Shown piece after piece: positions 49,304-59,702 of a DNA stretch of 64,000 bases. The translations under genes were made by a program, and so were the position numbers. A model generated the notes under the pieces. It worked only from the letters and a program-made list of their open reading frames with translations, was not told where the DNA came from and searched no databases. Source of the DNA: Symbiodinium natans (taxonomy: Eukaryota; Sar; Dinophyceae; Suessiales; Symbiodiniaceae); assembly GCA_905221605.1 (NCBI GenBank), contig CAJNDS010000264.1, positions 35,001 through 99,000 of the forward strand. The letters are read 5' to 3'. The first letter of the stretch is position 1; each line of letters starts with the position of its first letter.

Positions 49304-49430
49304 GTTTGGGGGGGGGGGGGGGTTTGGGGTTTAGGGTTTATAGGGCTTATAGGGTTTATAGGGTTTATAGGGTTTATAGGGTTTATAGGGTTTATAGGGT
49401 TATAGGGTTTAGGGTTTAGGGTTACCGAAA
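49304..49430. repeat. TTTATAGGG variant array with G-tract
   Basis: A G-tract (49309-49322) followed by about seven 9-bp TTTATAGGG units and some canonical units. Confidence 0.92.
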
Positions 49431-49579
49431 TCTCGGAGCCCACATGGGAGGTGGGAGGCGGTGGAGGTTAGCCCCACATACCTTACGAGCCCTGAGGCCG
49501 GAAGCAGGGAAGTAGGCCCTATACAACCCTTCAAGGAATGATTTAAAGCGTGCCGAATTTCTTGCGTTCCTACGAAGGG

Positions 49580-49664
49580 CCCTAAACCCTAAACCCTAAA
49601 CCCTGAACCGTAAACCCTTCACCCTAAACCCTAAACCCTAAACCCAAAACCCTAAACCCTAAAC
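49580..49664. repeat. CCCTAAA block abutting an exon
   Basis: About 11 units touching the exon at 49665-49748; supplies the donor GTTTAG on the transcript strand. Confidence 0.93.
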
Positions 49665-49748
49665 CCTGCGCTGAGGGGCTAGCTGCTCTGCCACGTGGTC
49701 CTCCGGCTTCGTGGGGGGCCAGGCTGCAGACCTCACCACGGCGTGTAG
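49665..49748 (-). CDS. Exon whose donor is a telomere repeat
   Basis: Twenty-eight codons reading LHAVVRSAAWPPTKPEDHVA then EQLAPQRR, ending AGG|GTTTAGGG. The acceptor is CCTCCAAG| next to a TTTAGGG (plus) array at 49756-49870. The left side is CCCTAAA. Product unknown. Confidence 0.6.
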
Positions 49749-49755
49749 CTTGGAG

Positions 49756-50025
49756 GGTTTAGGGTTTAGGGTTTAGGGTTTAGGGCTTAGGGTTTAGGGT
49801 TTAGGGTTTAGGGTTTAGGGTTTAGGGTTTAGGGTTTAGGGTTTAGGGTTTAGGGTTTAGGGTTTAGGGTTCGAGCTTGGGCTGAAGAAGTTGCAGGGTG
49901 AGATGTGTGGTTTCGGGCTTCCGCTTAGGTTCGGTCAGAACGCTTCGAAAATTGGGCGAGGGGCGATGCTTGGGCTTGGGGTTTGGTCTTGGGTTTAGGG
50001 TTTAGGGTTTAGGGTTTAGGGTTTA
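49756..50025. repeat. TTTAGGG arrays
   Basis: About 16 units at 49756-49870 and five at 49995-50025. Confidence 0.95.
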
Positions 50026-50139
50026 AGGAAAGTTCTTGGCTGCGCGGCTTTTTCTCCCCCTAAACAGCCCCGCACCCTCAACCCCTCAAAACCCTAAGGC
50101 CTAAACCCCTAGACCCCCAAGGCCTAAACCCTGACCCGG

Positions 50140-50200
50140 CCCTAAACCCTAAACCCTAAACCCTAAACCCTGAACCCTAAACCCTAAACCCTGAACCCGA
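50140..50200. repeat. CCCTAAA block
   Basis: About eight units with CCCTGAA variants. Confidence 0.9.
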
Positions 50201-50757
50201 AACCCCACTGCGAAGAAGAAAGCCACAAGCTGACCGACCAATGCATCCAGGGGCTGTCAAAATCAGCTTCAGGGTTTCGAGGTTGTTTCGGTGTTTGGGG
50301 GTTTTGGTGCTTAGGGGTTTTGGTGTTTGGGGGTTGTGGGTGTTTAGGGTTTTCGGAGTTGGTTGGGGTTTTGGGGCTTTAGGGTTGGGAGGTTTGGGGG
50401 GTTTGGCGGTTTGGGGTTGTGGGGGTTTGGGGTTGAAGGGGCAAGGGTTTTCGAGTGTCAGGGTTTAGGGCGGCTTGATGCATGCAGCGTTGGAGAGTTT
50501 ACCCCTTGACTTCAGATCCCACGGGCTGCGGTTTAGCTGGGCTGAGGGTTGAGGAGATTTCTTGTAGTTCTACATCTGGATGAGGAGCCCCCACCCCCCC
50601 CATACATGTTGACAGTACTCGGTAAAGATTGTCCCAAAGGGGGGTCAGAGCTCAGAGAACCGCCCTCTGACATGGGTTCCGGATTGTATGATCCTTTGAG
50701 CCCCTGGCGGCGAAAATGCAAAACCCTGACCCCCAAATAAAACCCTAAACCCGACAG

Positions 50758-50848
50758 GCTCCCTAAACCCTAAACCCTAAACCCTAAACCCTAAACCCTA
50801 AACCCTAAACCCTAAACCCTAAACCCTAAACCCTAAACCCTAAACCCT
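50758..50848. repeat. CCCTAAA array
   Basis: About 13 perfect units, left of the possible exon at 50868-50912. Confidence 0.95.
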
Positions 50849-50867
50849 GCTCCCTCTGACACCCAAA

Positions 50868-50912
50868 GACCACGTCTCAGCCAAGACCGCGGCTCGTCCT
50901 TGTATGCCCGCA
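50868..50912 (-). CDS. Possible exon, basic peptide
   Basis: Reads KVRRLRAYKDEPRSWLR after a CCATGCAAG| acceptor. CCCTAAA on its left and TTTAGGG/TTTTAGGG on its right, the same orientation as other exons. Limits approximate. Confidence 0.4.
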
Positions 50913-50989
50913 GCCTACGGACCTTGCTTGCATGGCATGCCTTCCCCCCCGCACCTCATTCCCCCCCTGTGGTTCATGGTGGGTTTAGA

Positions 50990-51240
50990 GTTTCGGGTTT
51001 CGGGTTTAGGGTTTAGGGTTTCGAGTTTAGGGTTTAGGGTTTAGGGTTCAGGGTTGAGGGTTTTAGGGTTTTAGGGTTTTAGGGTTTTAGGGTTTTAGGG
51101 TTTTAGGGTTTTAGGGTTTTAGGGTTTTAGGGTTTTAGGGTTTTAGGGTTTTAGGGTTTTAGGGTTTTAGGGTTTTAGGGTTTTAGGGTTTTAGGGTTGT
51201 AGGGTTTTAGGGTTTTAGGGTTTAAGGGTTTAGGGTTTAG
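50990..51240. repeat. TTTAGGG then ~21 pure TTTTAGGG units
   Basis: From about 51055 to 51225 the unit is the 8-mer TTTTAGGG with a single G substitution, a block-homogenised variant array. Confidence 0.96.
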
Positions 51241-51710
51241 CCCCCCTCCCTCTCTCCTGTGGTTCATGGTGGGCTTGCAGTTAGGTTGGGGCGCCGGAAG
51301 GCAGCGGGACACTCCTCCACTTGACGTTGAGAAAGGTTTGCGGCTTGGTAGGGTGTTCTAGGGTTTCCTGCGTTTCTGAGGTTTCTAGGGCTGCTGGGGC
51401 TTCGAGGGTTTCTAGGGCTTCTAGGGTTCATCGGGCTTGCAGTATAGGGTTTCTAGGGCTGAGGGGCTCGACTCGAACCCCCGAAATTCGAAGCCTCGAA
51501 AGCCTTCGAGGCTCTGAGCTGATGGCGTGCCGCCCGTTCATGGTGTTAGGGTTTAGGGGTCTAGGGTTTTAGGGTTTAGGGTTTGGGGTTAAGAGTTCAG
51601 GGTTTGGGGTTTAGGGTTTAGGGTGTGGGTGGCACAGGGTGTAGTGTTTCGGGCCCAGGGATCGGGATTTCGGAAGCTTAGGGCCCAGGTTTGAACTTGG
51701 GGCAACAAAC

Positions 51711-51761
51711 GGCTCCCTTCAAGCGCGCGGCCTTCACCTCGTCTCCAGTGTAGGTGCGATT
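51711..51761 (-). CDS. Exon of an unidentified minus-strand gene
   Basis: Seventeen codons reading NRTYTGDEVKAARLKGA between CCCTGCAG| and a GTTTGT donor; phase 0 at both ends. Confidence 0.5.
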
Positions 51762-52302
51762 CTGCAGGGTAGAGGAGGCTGTTTGAGGCTTCCATTTTGA
51801 CGGGTTGATTGGTTTCCGCTTTAAGGCTTCTGCCCCAAGACCCTGAACCTCCAAACCCACCGCCGGGGCTTCAGGTAGAGTATGGCGACTATAAAGCCCT
51901 AGGGGCCCAAATCTTCACAGATGACAGGCCGTCTCTCTCTCATCCTTAAGGCAACCGTGCCTCCTGCCCCTACGGCCCCATACCTCGTTAAGGTTCGGGT
52001 CTGGGTTGCGGCCCTCACAAGTACTTTTCGATCGCTTCTGTGAGCCGGCCTCTTGTGAGTCTCAGCTAGGGCGAGCCTAGGCATGGCGACTAAGAGCCCT
52101 AAATAAAGAAGCTAGGGCGCCTCCACCAACGCCAAAGCCTGGCTGTTCAAGGCCGGTGGCGAGAGGCTGCTGGGGGTGGGGCTGCGGGCTCTTGAGAGCT
52201 GAGGGCTCTCGCTGGGGTCATGGGAGTCAGTGACCCCTGCGCTGCTATCAAAAAACGAGCCGACTCTTCCGTGCCAGAGGTTTCCCTTGCGGTGGGGCCC
52301 AC

Positions 52303-52473
52303 CTGGTTCTGCTCAAACGAAGAGATGGCCGCCATCACCTGGCTTACCCGGGTTTGCAACTTCGAAGCGGAGCACTTGACTTGTGACTGGCTGAACCCCC
52401 CCCCCCCCCAACAAAAAAAAAAAACACCAAAAATGGCCTTAAACCCCCGCAGCCTCGACCCACTAAACCCCCA

Positions 52474-52518
<45 letters not shown>

Positions 52519-52594
52519 CACCTCGGGCAGAGACGGGTTGGCGGGCTGTAGAGCTGACTTCAGCGCGAGCCACTGCGCGCTGCGGTCGTCAAAG
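52303..52594 (-). CDS. Two adjoining exons with a 135-nt intron
   Basis: Exon 52522-52594 reads FDDRSAQWLALKSALQPANP then SLPE and ends at a GTGCGG donor after a CCCTTTCCAG| acceptor. Exon 52303-52386 reads SQVKCSASKLQTRVSQVMAA then ISSFEQNQ and ends at GTGGGC. Phases match (0/0). The intron 52387-52521 is dominated by a ~40-nt C-tract (a G-tract in the transcript). The helical, spectrin-like pattern is not enough to name the protein. Confidence 0.6.
52478..52517. repeat. Poly-C tract (~40)
   Basis: Uninterrupted C run ending just beside the exon at 52522-52594. Confidence 0.97.
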
Positions 52595-52846
52595 CTGGAA
52601 AGGGTGGCGGCTTCCGGGCTTTGAGGCTACGGGGTTCGATTCTGGGGTTCACTGATTTGGCTCGGGATTGTTGGCGAGACCCGATGGTGCAACTAGAAGG
52701 AGCCGACAGAAGGATCAAGCTCAGAGAGCATACCCCAGAGTGAGGCGCCCTGACGCCTCTCAAAGGCCCGGCGAAAAATAAACCAGAACCCCCTTGATTC
52801 AGGGGCCTCATTCCTGCCAACACCCCCCCCGACCCCTGCGCCCCCC

Positions 52847-53165
52847 TAAACCCTAAACCCTAAACCCTAAACCCTAAACCCTAAACCCTAAACCCTAATT
52901 CGACGAACCCTAAACCCTAAACCCTAAACCCTGAACCCTAATTCGATGCCCTGTTGCGTCTTTTTGTTGGGCCGCCAGCGCCTTTGGCTCCTCTCGGTTC
53001 CAACTCCCCTTTGGGGAATGGAGGGCACTTGGCCAGGGATGTTTCTTGAGGGAGGATGCCACCTCGAGGCCTCCGCCGCAGTGGCAAAAACACCTCGGAA
53101 ACAAAGAGTTAAAAACATCGGGAGCCCTAAACCCTAAACCCTAAACCCTTAACCCTTAACCCTTA
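52847..53165. repeat. CCCTAAA blocks
   Basis: About 52847-52900, 52907-52940 and 53124-53165. Between them the minus strand reads a possible exon (about 52945-53090, SSLKKHPWPSALHSPKGSWN). Confidence 0.85.
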
Positions 53166-53183
53166 ACCCTCACAAAGGCCAGG

Positions 53184-53333
53184 GCCCAGGTGATCAAACA
53201 ATAGCGTGGGCCATCAGACTGCACGTCGAACTTCACGTGTAGCAAACCCTAAACCCTAAACCCAAGCCCTAAACCTAAACCACCCTAAACCCTAAACCGT
53301 GATGCTGGATCGATAGAAGTCCGCCGCGGGCTG
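53184..53333. repeat. Relic of the TIR-gene 3' flank split by telomere repeats
   Basis: 'ATCAAACAATAGCGTGGGCC' (53192-53211) and 'GATCGATAGAAGTCC' (about 53309-53323) match the 3' flank of the TIR-like genes (54535-54630 and 59607-59702). In between is a CCCTAAA block absent from those copies. Confidence 0.75.
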
Positions 53334-53348
53334 GGGATTAACTCAGTT

Positions 53349-56300
53349 TATATGGGTTTAGGGAGTTTAGGGAGTTTAGGGTTTAGGGAGTTTAGAGTTC
53401 AGAGTTCAGAGTTCAGGTTTAGGGTTTGGGATTTAAGGCTTAAGGTCAGAGACATAGGGATTGGGGCCCACAGAAAAGTCACCTCTCTTCCCAAGTCAAG
53501 CGCGCAACCCTGGAGGGACGCTCAGCTCTCCCCCCCGGGAATCCGGGCCCTTAGGCGCGTTTCTGCGCTGACTTCCGGGAGACAGTGGGTTCTAGGGGAA
53601 GTTCTGGGGTTCTGAGAGGCTCTAAGGGTTCTAAGTGTTCGAATTTCAAGAGGATCACAGAAGACCCTGTTCCGGAGCCCGGTGGAAAAGCAGGCGGCCA
53701 CGCATCGTGAACCTCTGTAGCTTCATTGCCACAAGGTCCTGCAACTCCTGGCTTCTTCCTCTTCCGGGTACCCCGGGTATCCCGACTGTCGGAGCCTGTT
53801 ACCAGGAGCCCCTCTTGAGGGCCTCCTCCGCAAGACCTGCATCTTCCGGGAGTGGCATCGTGAGGCCAGAATCCGCTTCTGTTGTGGTAACGCGTGGGGA
53901 TAGGCCGTGCACATGCAGATACTCGAGGCCACCGTGAGGGCCGGTCCTCCGAGTCATCCAGGGGAACGTTTAGGGGGGTGCTTGGGGGTTCTCTCGCCGG
54001 CGGCCATCGAGCAGCTTTAAAACACCATTGTGGGGAAAACGCGCCCACCGTCAACTCGACCCAGGAGTAACCTAGAAATAAGAAGGGTGCCCTTTTTTGG
54101 TTAAGGGGATTACAAGGGAACTCCAACCCTAAACAAAGGAAATAAGGGCCTACTCCGGGTCCTAGTCAAGCAAGGCTCTCCCTCCTTCTCCTAAGGATCG
54201 TGAGGAACGCCCTGACTGAGGGGGCACATCAGAGCGCGTGAGTTGGGCAGCTGAGCTACTAGTGTTTTCTGCTCGGGGTCTAAAGATTCTTACTTGCAAT
54301 ACGAGAACCCTCGGGCAGTGTAGGGTCATTGTTCCGATCGTTCTTGAGGGTCTGACGCACGAAGGCTCGTGAAGAAGCGACTGTGGGTTCAGGGCTTGGG
54401 GATGGTCTAGGGCCCGAGGGTGCAGGATCTACATGGCATTGGTGGAGGCTCTGGGAGACTTCGTGTCTCGCCACGGCAATGTCGGAATTAAACAAGAACA
54501 TCCACTAGGACCTACGAATACGCTGTGCCCACGCGATCAAACACCAGCGTGGGCCGTCAGATTGCTGCACATCGAGATCGCGTGTCCCTAGGAACCCGCG
54601 TTGCAGGATCGATAGAAGTCCTCCGCAAGGCTCAGGAGCCAAGGCTCGTGAAGAAGCGCCTGTTGCCAGCATGGTATGCTTTCCTCACGACCAGGAAGGC
54701 CACAAAGCAGCCAGCGGCAAAGATCACCGATCCCAGCGTCTCATCTCTGTCAACAAACGACAGCTCAGTGTAGAGATGCCATGCTACGATGGCCAGCAAT
54801 GGAGGTCCCGTGAGCACGATCGCCAGCACGTCTCGCAAGAGGTCTATACATTTCCACTGACTCTTTCGTTGGAGGCAGCGTGCGAAGAACAACCCAAAGC
54901 TTGCGATCAATGGCAGGCACCAAAGCCAAAAGGCAATGCCTCTAATAACCATAAATGGGACCCAATGTTGGGCATTCTCCGATGTCTGGTGCGCTGCCAC
55001 AAAGTCCAATACAGGCCACCAGAGGGGAATGAAGCATCCAAGCATCCATGAGTATGGAAATGCATCATACCCAAGCTGTTGCTGCAGCGCCCGGGCTACC
55101 ACAGACCGCACGGATTCGTCAAACTCTTTCTCGGACCCGAACCAGCTGGTCACACATTGGCGAACAATCTCTCTGTCACACACGGCTATGGGCTGGCCGC
55201 TGATGGGGTGGATGTGGTTCACGCTACAACACCAGCACACGGCGTTTTGTAGTTGAAAGTGTTGTACCTGGTGCTGAATAACCTCCAGTGACCGATAGTA
55301 GTGGCGAAAACTGCGAATCAAGACCATGCCCACGCCAGCAATGAAAGCGAGGAACACCGACCACAGCACAAACACGTTCGAGAATGGGTTGAACACAGCG
55401 AAGATGCCCACTGCAAACGAAGCAAAACTTACCACACTCGAAATAACACCCAGCTGTATGGGCTTAACCTGCACGAGCGCAGCTTTGCCTGTAACAGCTT
55501 CTGGATGGGCTTTGAGGAACGCGGCGATTTCGAACCTGGGTTGGACATGGGAAGTCAATGGGAGTCTTGTGAAGTTGCATCTTCTATCAGTTCTGTCAGT
55601 TTTATAGGCTCAGATGGGGATGAGGGCCCACAGCACTTGAAGACGTTTTCCTACTCAGCCCCGGGAACAAGCACCAAAGCCGCTCTGCGTACGTCTCGTC
55701 CCAAAGGACTAGCAGGCATTTGGACCGCTTGAGAATCGCTCCGATGTTGAGGATCCCTTCAGACTTCATGCGTGGGTCGAACTGATTGATGCATAGCCTG
55801 TCAACAAAAATCGACCCCCTCGCTCTCCAAGCTGTCAAGGTCAACAGTGCCATGACCAGGCCAGCAGAACTGCACCACCAGGACCACGTCTCATCAAGCT
55901 TGGCGAAGCCAGGCAAGAAGTTGAACTGCCAAAGCACCATCATGAGCAAGGCACCGACAGTTCCAGCAACACAGGCGGGCAGCCCGTTCTTTAGAATCAT
56001 CAGGATGCAGACTTTCTGCCAGGCTACTACCTGCCAGCTATGACTCAAGAACTCGTCATAGTATTCTGTGACACGGCTGAGATGGAAGAAATCTCGCTGT
56101 TTACTGGCCCAGAAGACACGCCCAAACCAAGCCACGACTTGATGCACTGGAGCTGCCCGCAGTATCTCTGGCCGAGTTGGCTCCATCCTCTCGATGAGAT
56201 CGACGAGCAGCGCAAGTCTTGACTTTTCCTGGTCTACGGGGCCAGACCTTTCTGGAGGACCGCTTTCTGCCTCATCTGGTACATCCTCTTCCAAGTCAAT

Positions 56301-56528
56301 GTCGTCATCAAAGTCATCGCTCAGCTCAGCGACAGCATGGTGCTCAACGTGATGGTTATCGTCGGCACTCCTGAGATGTGATCCGGTACCTATGGCACAA
56401 CCACAAGGTGCCATCTCTTGATCCTAGCGCGTGAAACGCATCCCTTGGATACAAAGAACACTAAACCAGAATCACCGAGAATCCCCTCCGACGATGCCAG
56501 AGATGTGCTCATGCTTCCATGGCAGCAC
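53349..56528. repeat. Segmental duplication, copy A
   Basis: Aligns with 58364-61546 over the TIR-like gene and about 1.3 kb of 3' flank. Copy A lacks the three telomere-type blocks present in copy B. Confidence 0.9.
54632..56414 (-). CDS. Multipass TIR-like ('FLSHSW') membrane protein, copy A
   Basis: Two exons, 55669-56414 (ATG at 56414) and 54632-55535, joined by a 133-nt GT-AG intron (55536-55668). The predicted protein has 549 residues. The N-terminus is acidic (30-60). DEFLSHSWQ lies at about 120-128, a hydrophobic pair at about 137-195, FVDRLCINQFDPRMKSEGIL at about 203-222, LLVLWDETYAERLWCLFEIA across the splice junction, and about four more membrane spans to the C-terminus. The FLSHSW ... 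CINQ ... VLW ... RLWCxFE pattern is a TIR-like fold variant found repeatedly in dinoflagellate genomes; its role there is not established, with signalling or NAD-type chemistry conceivable. It lies downstream of the VPS29 stop, same strand. The reading frame is intact. Confidence 0.85.
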
Positions 56529-56964
56529 GCCGGTCAGCTCCCCTTTTTGCATATCAAGGATAAGCTACACTCTCTTTCAATCTCTGCTAACAGCTTCCCA
56601 TGGTGGATTCATAACAAATTCAGCTTGGTCTCGCATTCATGCTCTGCCATGAGTAGGTCACTGCCATGAACGAAATGCCTCGAAATTGACATACACCCAC
56701 TGGGCCTTTCGCAGACAAGGGCTGGCACAGCTGCCCAGCACAGCGACACCTACTACGAACACACGTATGCCAAGAAAAAACAAGCATATCAGTAGTGCCA
56801 CGACAATGACAATGACAATGACAACGACAACGACACTGACACTGAGAGGTTCTGATGCGAAATTCCCAGCCACACAAAGATCATGTAGAGGCTGCACAGG
56901 CTATGGCTACAGATTGGCGGCAGCGTACGGCAGGCAGCGCGATGGAAGAGCATTAGTGGGTTGA

Positions 56965-57030
56965 GGGGTTTAGGGTTTAGGGTTTAGGGTTCAGGGTTTA
57001 GGGTTTAGGGTTTAGGGTTTAGGTTTAGGG
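56965..57030. repeat. TTTAGGG block
   Basis: About nine units. Confidence 0.94.
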
Positions 57031-57139
57031 TGCTGGGCTATTTAGGGTCTAGGGGACTCGCTCCTGCTTTTGTCCACCGCTGCATGAGGCGTAGGCGCCC
57101 ATATCCGTCCAGACTGACCGGAATCGATGAGGCACGCCA

Positions 57140-57361
57140 GGTACTGGAGGTTCAGGTACTTAGTAACCCAATTGGGGTTTAGGGTTTAGGGTTTAGGGTT
57201 TAGGGTTTAGGGTTTAGGGTTTAGGGTTTAGGGTTTAGGGTTTAGGGTTTAGGGTTTAGGGTTTGGGTTTCGGGATAACCCTATTAGGGTACTTAAGGGG
57301 CTTATAAGTGCGTGATAACACTTAGAAATTGCTTACTGAGTACCCTGAACCTCCATGTACC
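57140..57361. repeat. Inverted repeat enclosing a TTTAGGG array
   Basis: The left arm at 57140-57166 (GGTACTGGAGGTTCAGG ...) is matched in inverse by 57333-57361 (... CCTGAACCTCCATGTACC). Between the arms lies a TTTAGGG array (57176-57275). Could be a MITE-like element containing telomere repeats or an inverted duplication around one. Confidence 0.75.
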
Positions 57362-57575
57362 GGGAGTGTAGAGGGGCTAAGGCTCTTGAAGCCCGGAACC
57401 CTAAACCCTAACTAAGCCCTGACTCTACAGCCCAAAGCCACAACCACCCTCTTAGACTGGGGTTTGGGGTGTAGGGCTTAGGGATTAGGATCTAGGGTGA
57501 AGATTTGAGGGTTTGGGCTTTGGGTTAAGGGTCTAGACATTTAGGTTTCACTTTAACCCTCAGCTGGTCCCTGGC

Positions 57576-57650
57576 TCACCGCTTCAACTCGTTCATTTTC
57601 ACTTCCGGCTCAGTCTGGCCCTCCTTGAGCTCGTAGGTGTAGAGGACGAC
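57576..57650 (-). CDS. VPS29: VPS29, terminal exon
   Basis: Reads VVLYTYELKEGQTEPEVKMN then ELKR and a TGA stop (57576-57578). This is the C-terminal strand and tail of VPS29, the metallophosphoesterase-fold retromer subunit that recycles cargo from endosomes. The length to the stop fits the family. The acceptor is CGACAAG|G, directly after a TTTAGGG (plus) block that gives the C-rich intron end. It joins in phase 0 to the exon at 61819-61884. Confidence 0.88.
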   Translation of the reverse strand, partial: VVLYTYELKEGQTEPEVKMNELKR

Positions 57651-57657
57651 CTTGTCG

Positions 57658-58076
57658 GGTTTAGGGTTTAGGGCTTCGGGTTTAGGGTTTAGGGCTTAGG
57701 GTTCAGGGTTTAGGGTTTAGGGTTTAGGGTTTAGGGTTTAGGGGTTAGGGGTTAGGGTTCAGGATGTAAGAATGGGGAGCTCTGGGTGTCGGGTGGTTCG
57801 GGAGAGCTTTCGAGGCACGCCAAAGGAGCCCTTGGGGGTTTTCGGTGCTGAAGGTGTGCGGCTAAGGGTGCAGGAGGCCACTCTCCACAAGAGGGGTTTA
57901 GGGTTTAGGGTTTAGGGTTCAGGGTTTAGGGTTTAGGGTTTGGGGTTTGGGGTTTAGGGTTTAGGGTTTAGGGTTTAGGGTTTAGGGTTTAGGGTTTAGG
58001 GTTTAGGGTTTGGGGTTTGGGGTTTGGGGTTTGGGGTTTGGGGTTTAGGGTTTAGGGTTTAGGGTTTAGGGTTTGG
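57658..58076. repeat. TTTAGGG/TTTGGGG arrays
   Basis: 57658-57770 (touching the VPS29 terminal exon acceptor) and 57895-58076, the latter with two TTTGGGG runs. Confidence 0.94.
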
Positions 58077-58199
58077 GGAGGGACAAGCCCCTCAAACCCG
58101 TGAGCCACAAAGGTAGGTACCCGAGCAACCGGAGGGAAGAATGCCCCTTGCTTTTCGAAGAATTTTCTTTGAAAAGGAACAAAAACCCTGAACCCTAAA

Positions 58200-58360
58200 C
58201 CCGAAACCCTGAACCCTAAACACCCCCACACCCCACCCCCCCCCCCCCCCAAAAAAAAAAAAAAAGTAAAGAAGGGTCCCAGCAAGAACAACGAGACCGA
58301 TGTGTGTTTTCCACCTCTCAAGGCCAGCGCAGTAGGTTTTTGAGGGCTCTGGCCAGACCC
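58200..58360. other. C-tract/A-tract junction and single-copy sequence
   Basis: A short C-run followed by about 15 A (about 58231-58265); no gene seen. Confidence 0.5.
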
Positions 58361-58767
58361 GGGGTTAACTCGATTCAGATTTTGGGGAGTTTAGGGAGCT
58401 TAGGGGTTAGGGAGTTCAGAATTCGATGTGGGGATTGGGGCCCACAGAACCGCAACCTCTCTCCCGAAGTCAAGGCGCAACCCTGGAGGGACGCTCAGCT
58501 CTCCCCCCCGGGAATCCGGGCCCTTAGGCGCGTTTCTGCGCTGACTTCGGGGAGACATTGGGTTCTAGGGGAAGTTCTGGGGTTCTGAGAGGCCTCTAAG
58601 GGTTCTAAGGGTTCGAACTTCAAGAGGATCACATAAGACCCTGCCAGAGCCCGGTGGAAAAGGCAGCCACGCATCGGAGATCTAAACCTAAGGAGCTTCA
58701 ATGCCACGGGTCCCGCAACTCCGGACTTCGATAACAGGACGCCGCCAGTCCCGGCCTTCCTCTTTCG

Positions 58768-58850
58768 GGTTTAGGGTTTAGGGTTTAGGGTTTAGGGTTT
58801 AGGGTTTAGGGTTTAGGGTTTAGGGTTTAGGGTTTAGGGTTTAGGGTATC
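58768..58850. repeat. TTTAGGG array interrupting duplicate copy B
   Basis: About 12 units between 'CCTCTTTCGG' and 'TATCGGAGCC'; copy A has a ~20-bp non-repeat sequence at the corresponding place near 53767. Confidence 0.93.
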
Positions 58851-59239
58851 GGAGCCCTCTTGTTTCCAGGAGCCCCAAGAGGGCCCCCCCCCCCCAAGTG
58901 CTACTCTAATCTTCCAGGATTGGCCGCGTCGGCCGGGATCCGCTTCCCTTGTGGGAGTGCGTGGAAACAACCCCGTGCACATGCAGATACTCGAGGCCAC
59001 CGTGAGGGCCGGTCCTCTTAGGCATTCAGGGGAGCGTTTAGGGGATGTTTAGGGGTTCACTCGCCGGCGGCCATCGAGAAGCTTTAAAACACCGTCGTTG
59101 GGGAAAACACGCCCCCTACCATAAAGCAAGGCTCTCCCTCCTTCTCCTGAGGATCGTGAGGAACGCCCTGAGGGGGGCCACATCAGAGCGCGTGAGTCGA
59201 GCAGCTGAGCTAGAACTGTTAGGCTCAGGGCCGAAATTT

Positions 59240-59500
59240 TAAACCCTACGCCCTAAACCCTAAACCCTAAACCCTGAACCCTAAACCCTAAACCGCGGGA
59301 GTGTAGGGTCATTGTTTCAGATCCTTCTTGAGGGTCTCACGCGCGAAGTCTCGCGAAGAAGCGACTGCGGGTTCAGGGCTCAGCACGGAGTTCAGAATTC
59401 AGGGTTTAGGGTTTAGGGCCCTAGGGTTTAGGGTTGAGGGTTTAGGGTTTAGGGTTTAGGGTTTAGGGTTTAGGGTTTAGGGTTTAGGGTTTAGGGTTTG
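59240..59500. repeat. CCCTAAA and TTTAGGG blocks interrupting duplicate copy B
   Basis: The blocks at 59240-59296 and 59397-59500 replace short unrelated sequences of copy A near 54250-54310 and 54395-54440. Confidence 0.92.
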
Positions 59501-59702
59501 GGATCATGGCATGGTTGAGGCTCTGGGAGACTGCGTGTCTCGCCACGGCAATGTCGGAATTAAACAAGAACATCCACTAGGACCTACGAATACGCTGTGC
59601 CCATGCGATCAAACACCAGCGTGGGCCGTCAGATTGCTGCACATCGAGATCGCGTGTCCCTAGGAACCCGCGTTGCAGGATCGATAGAAGTCCTCCGCAG
59701 GC

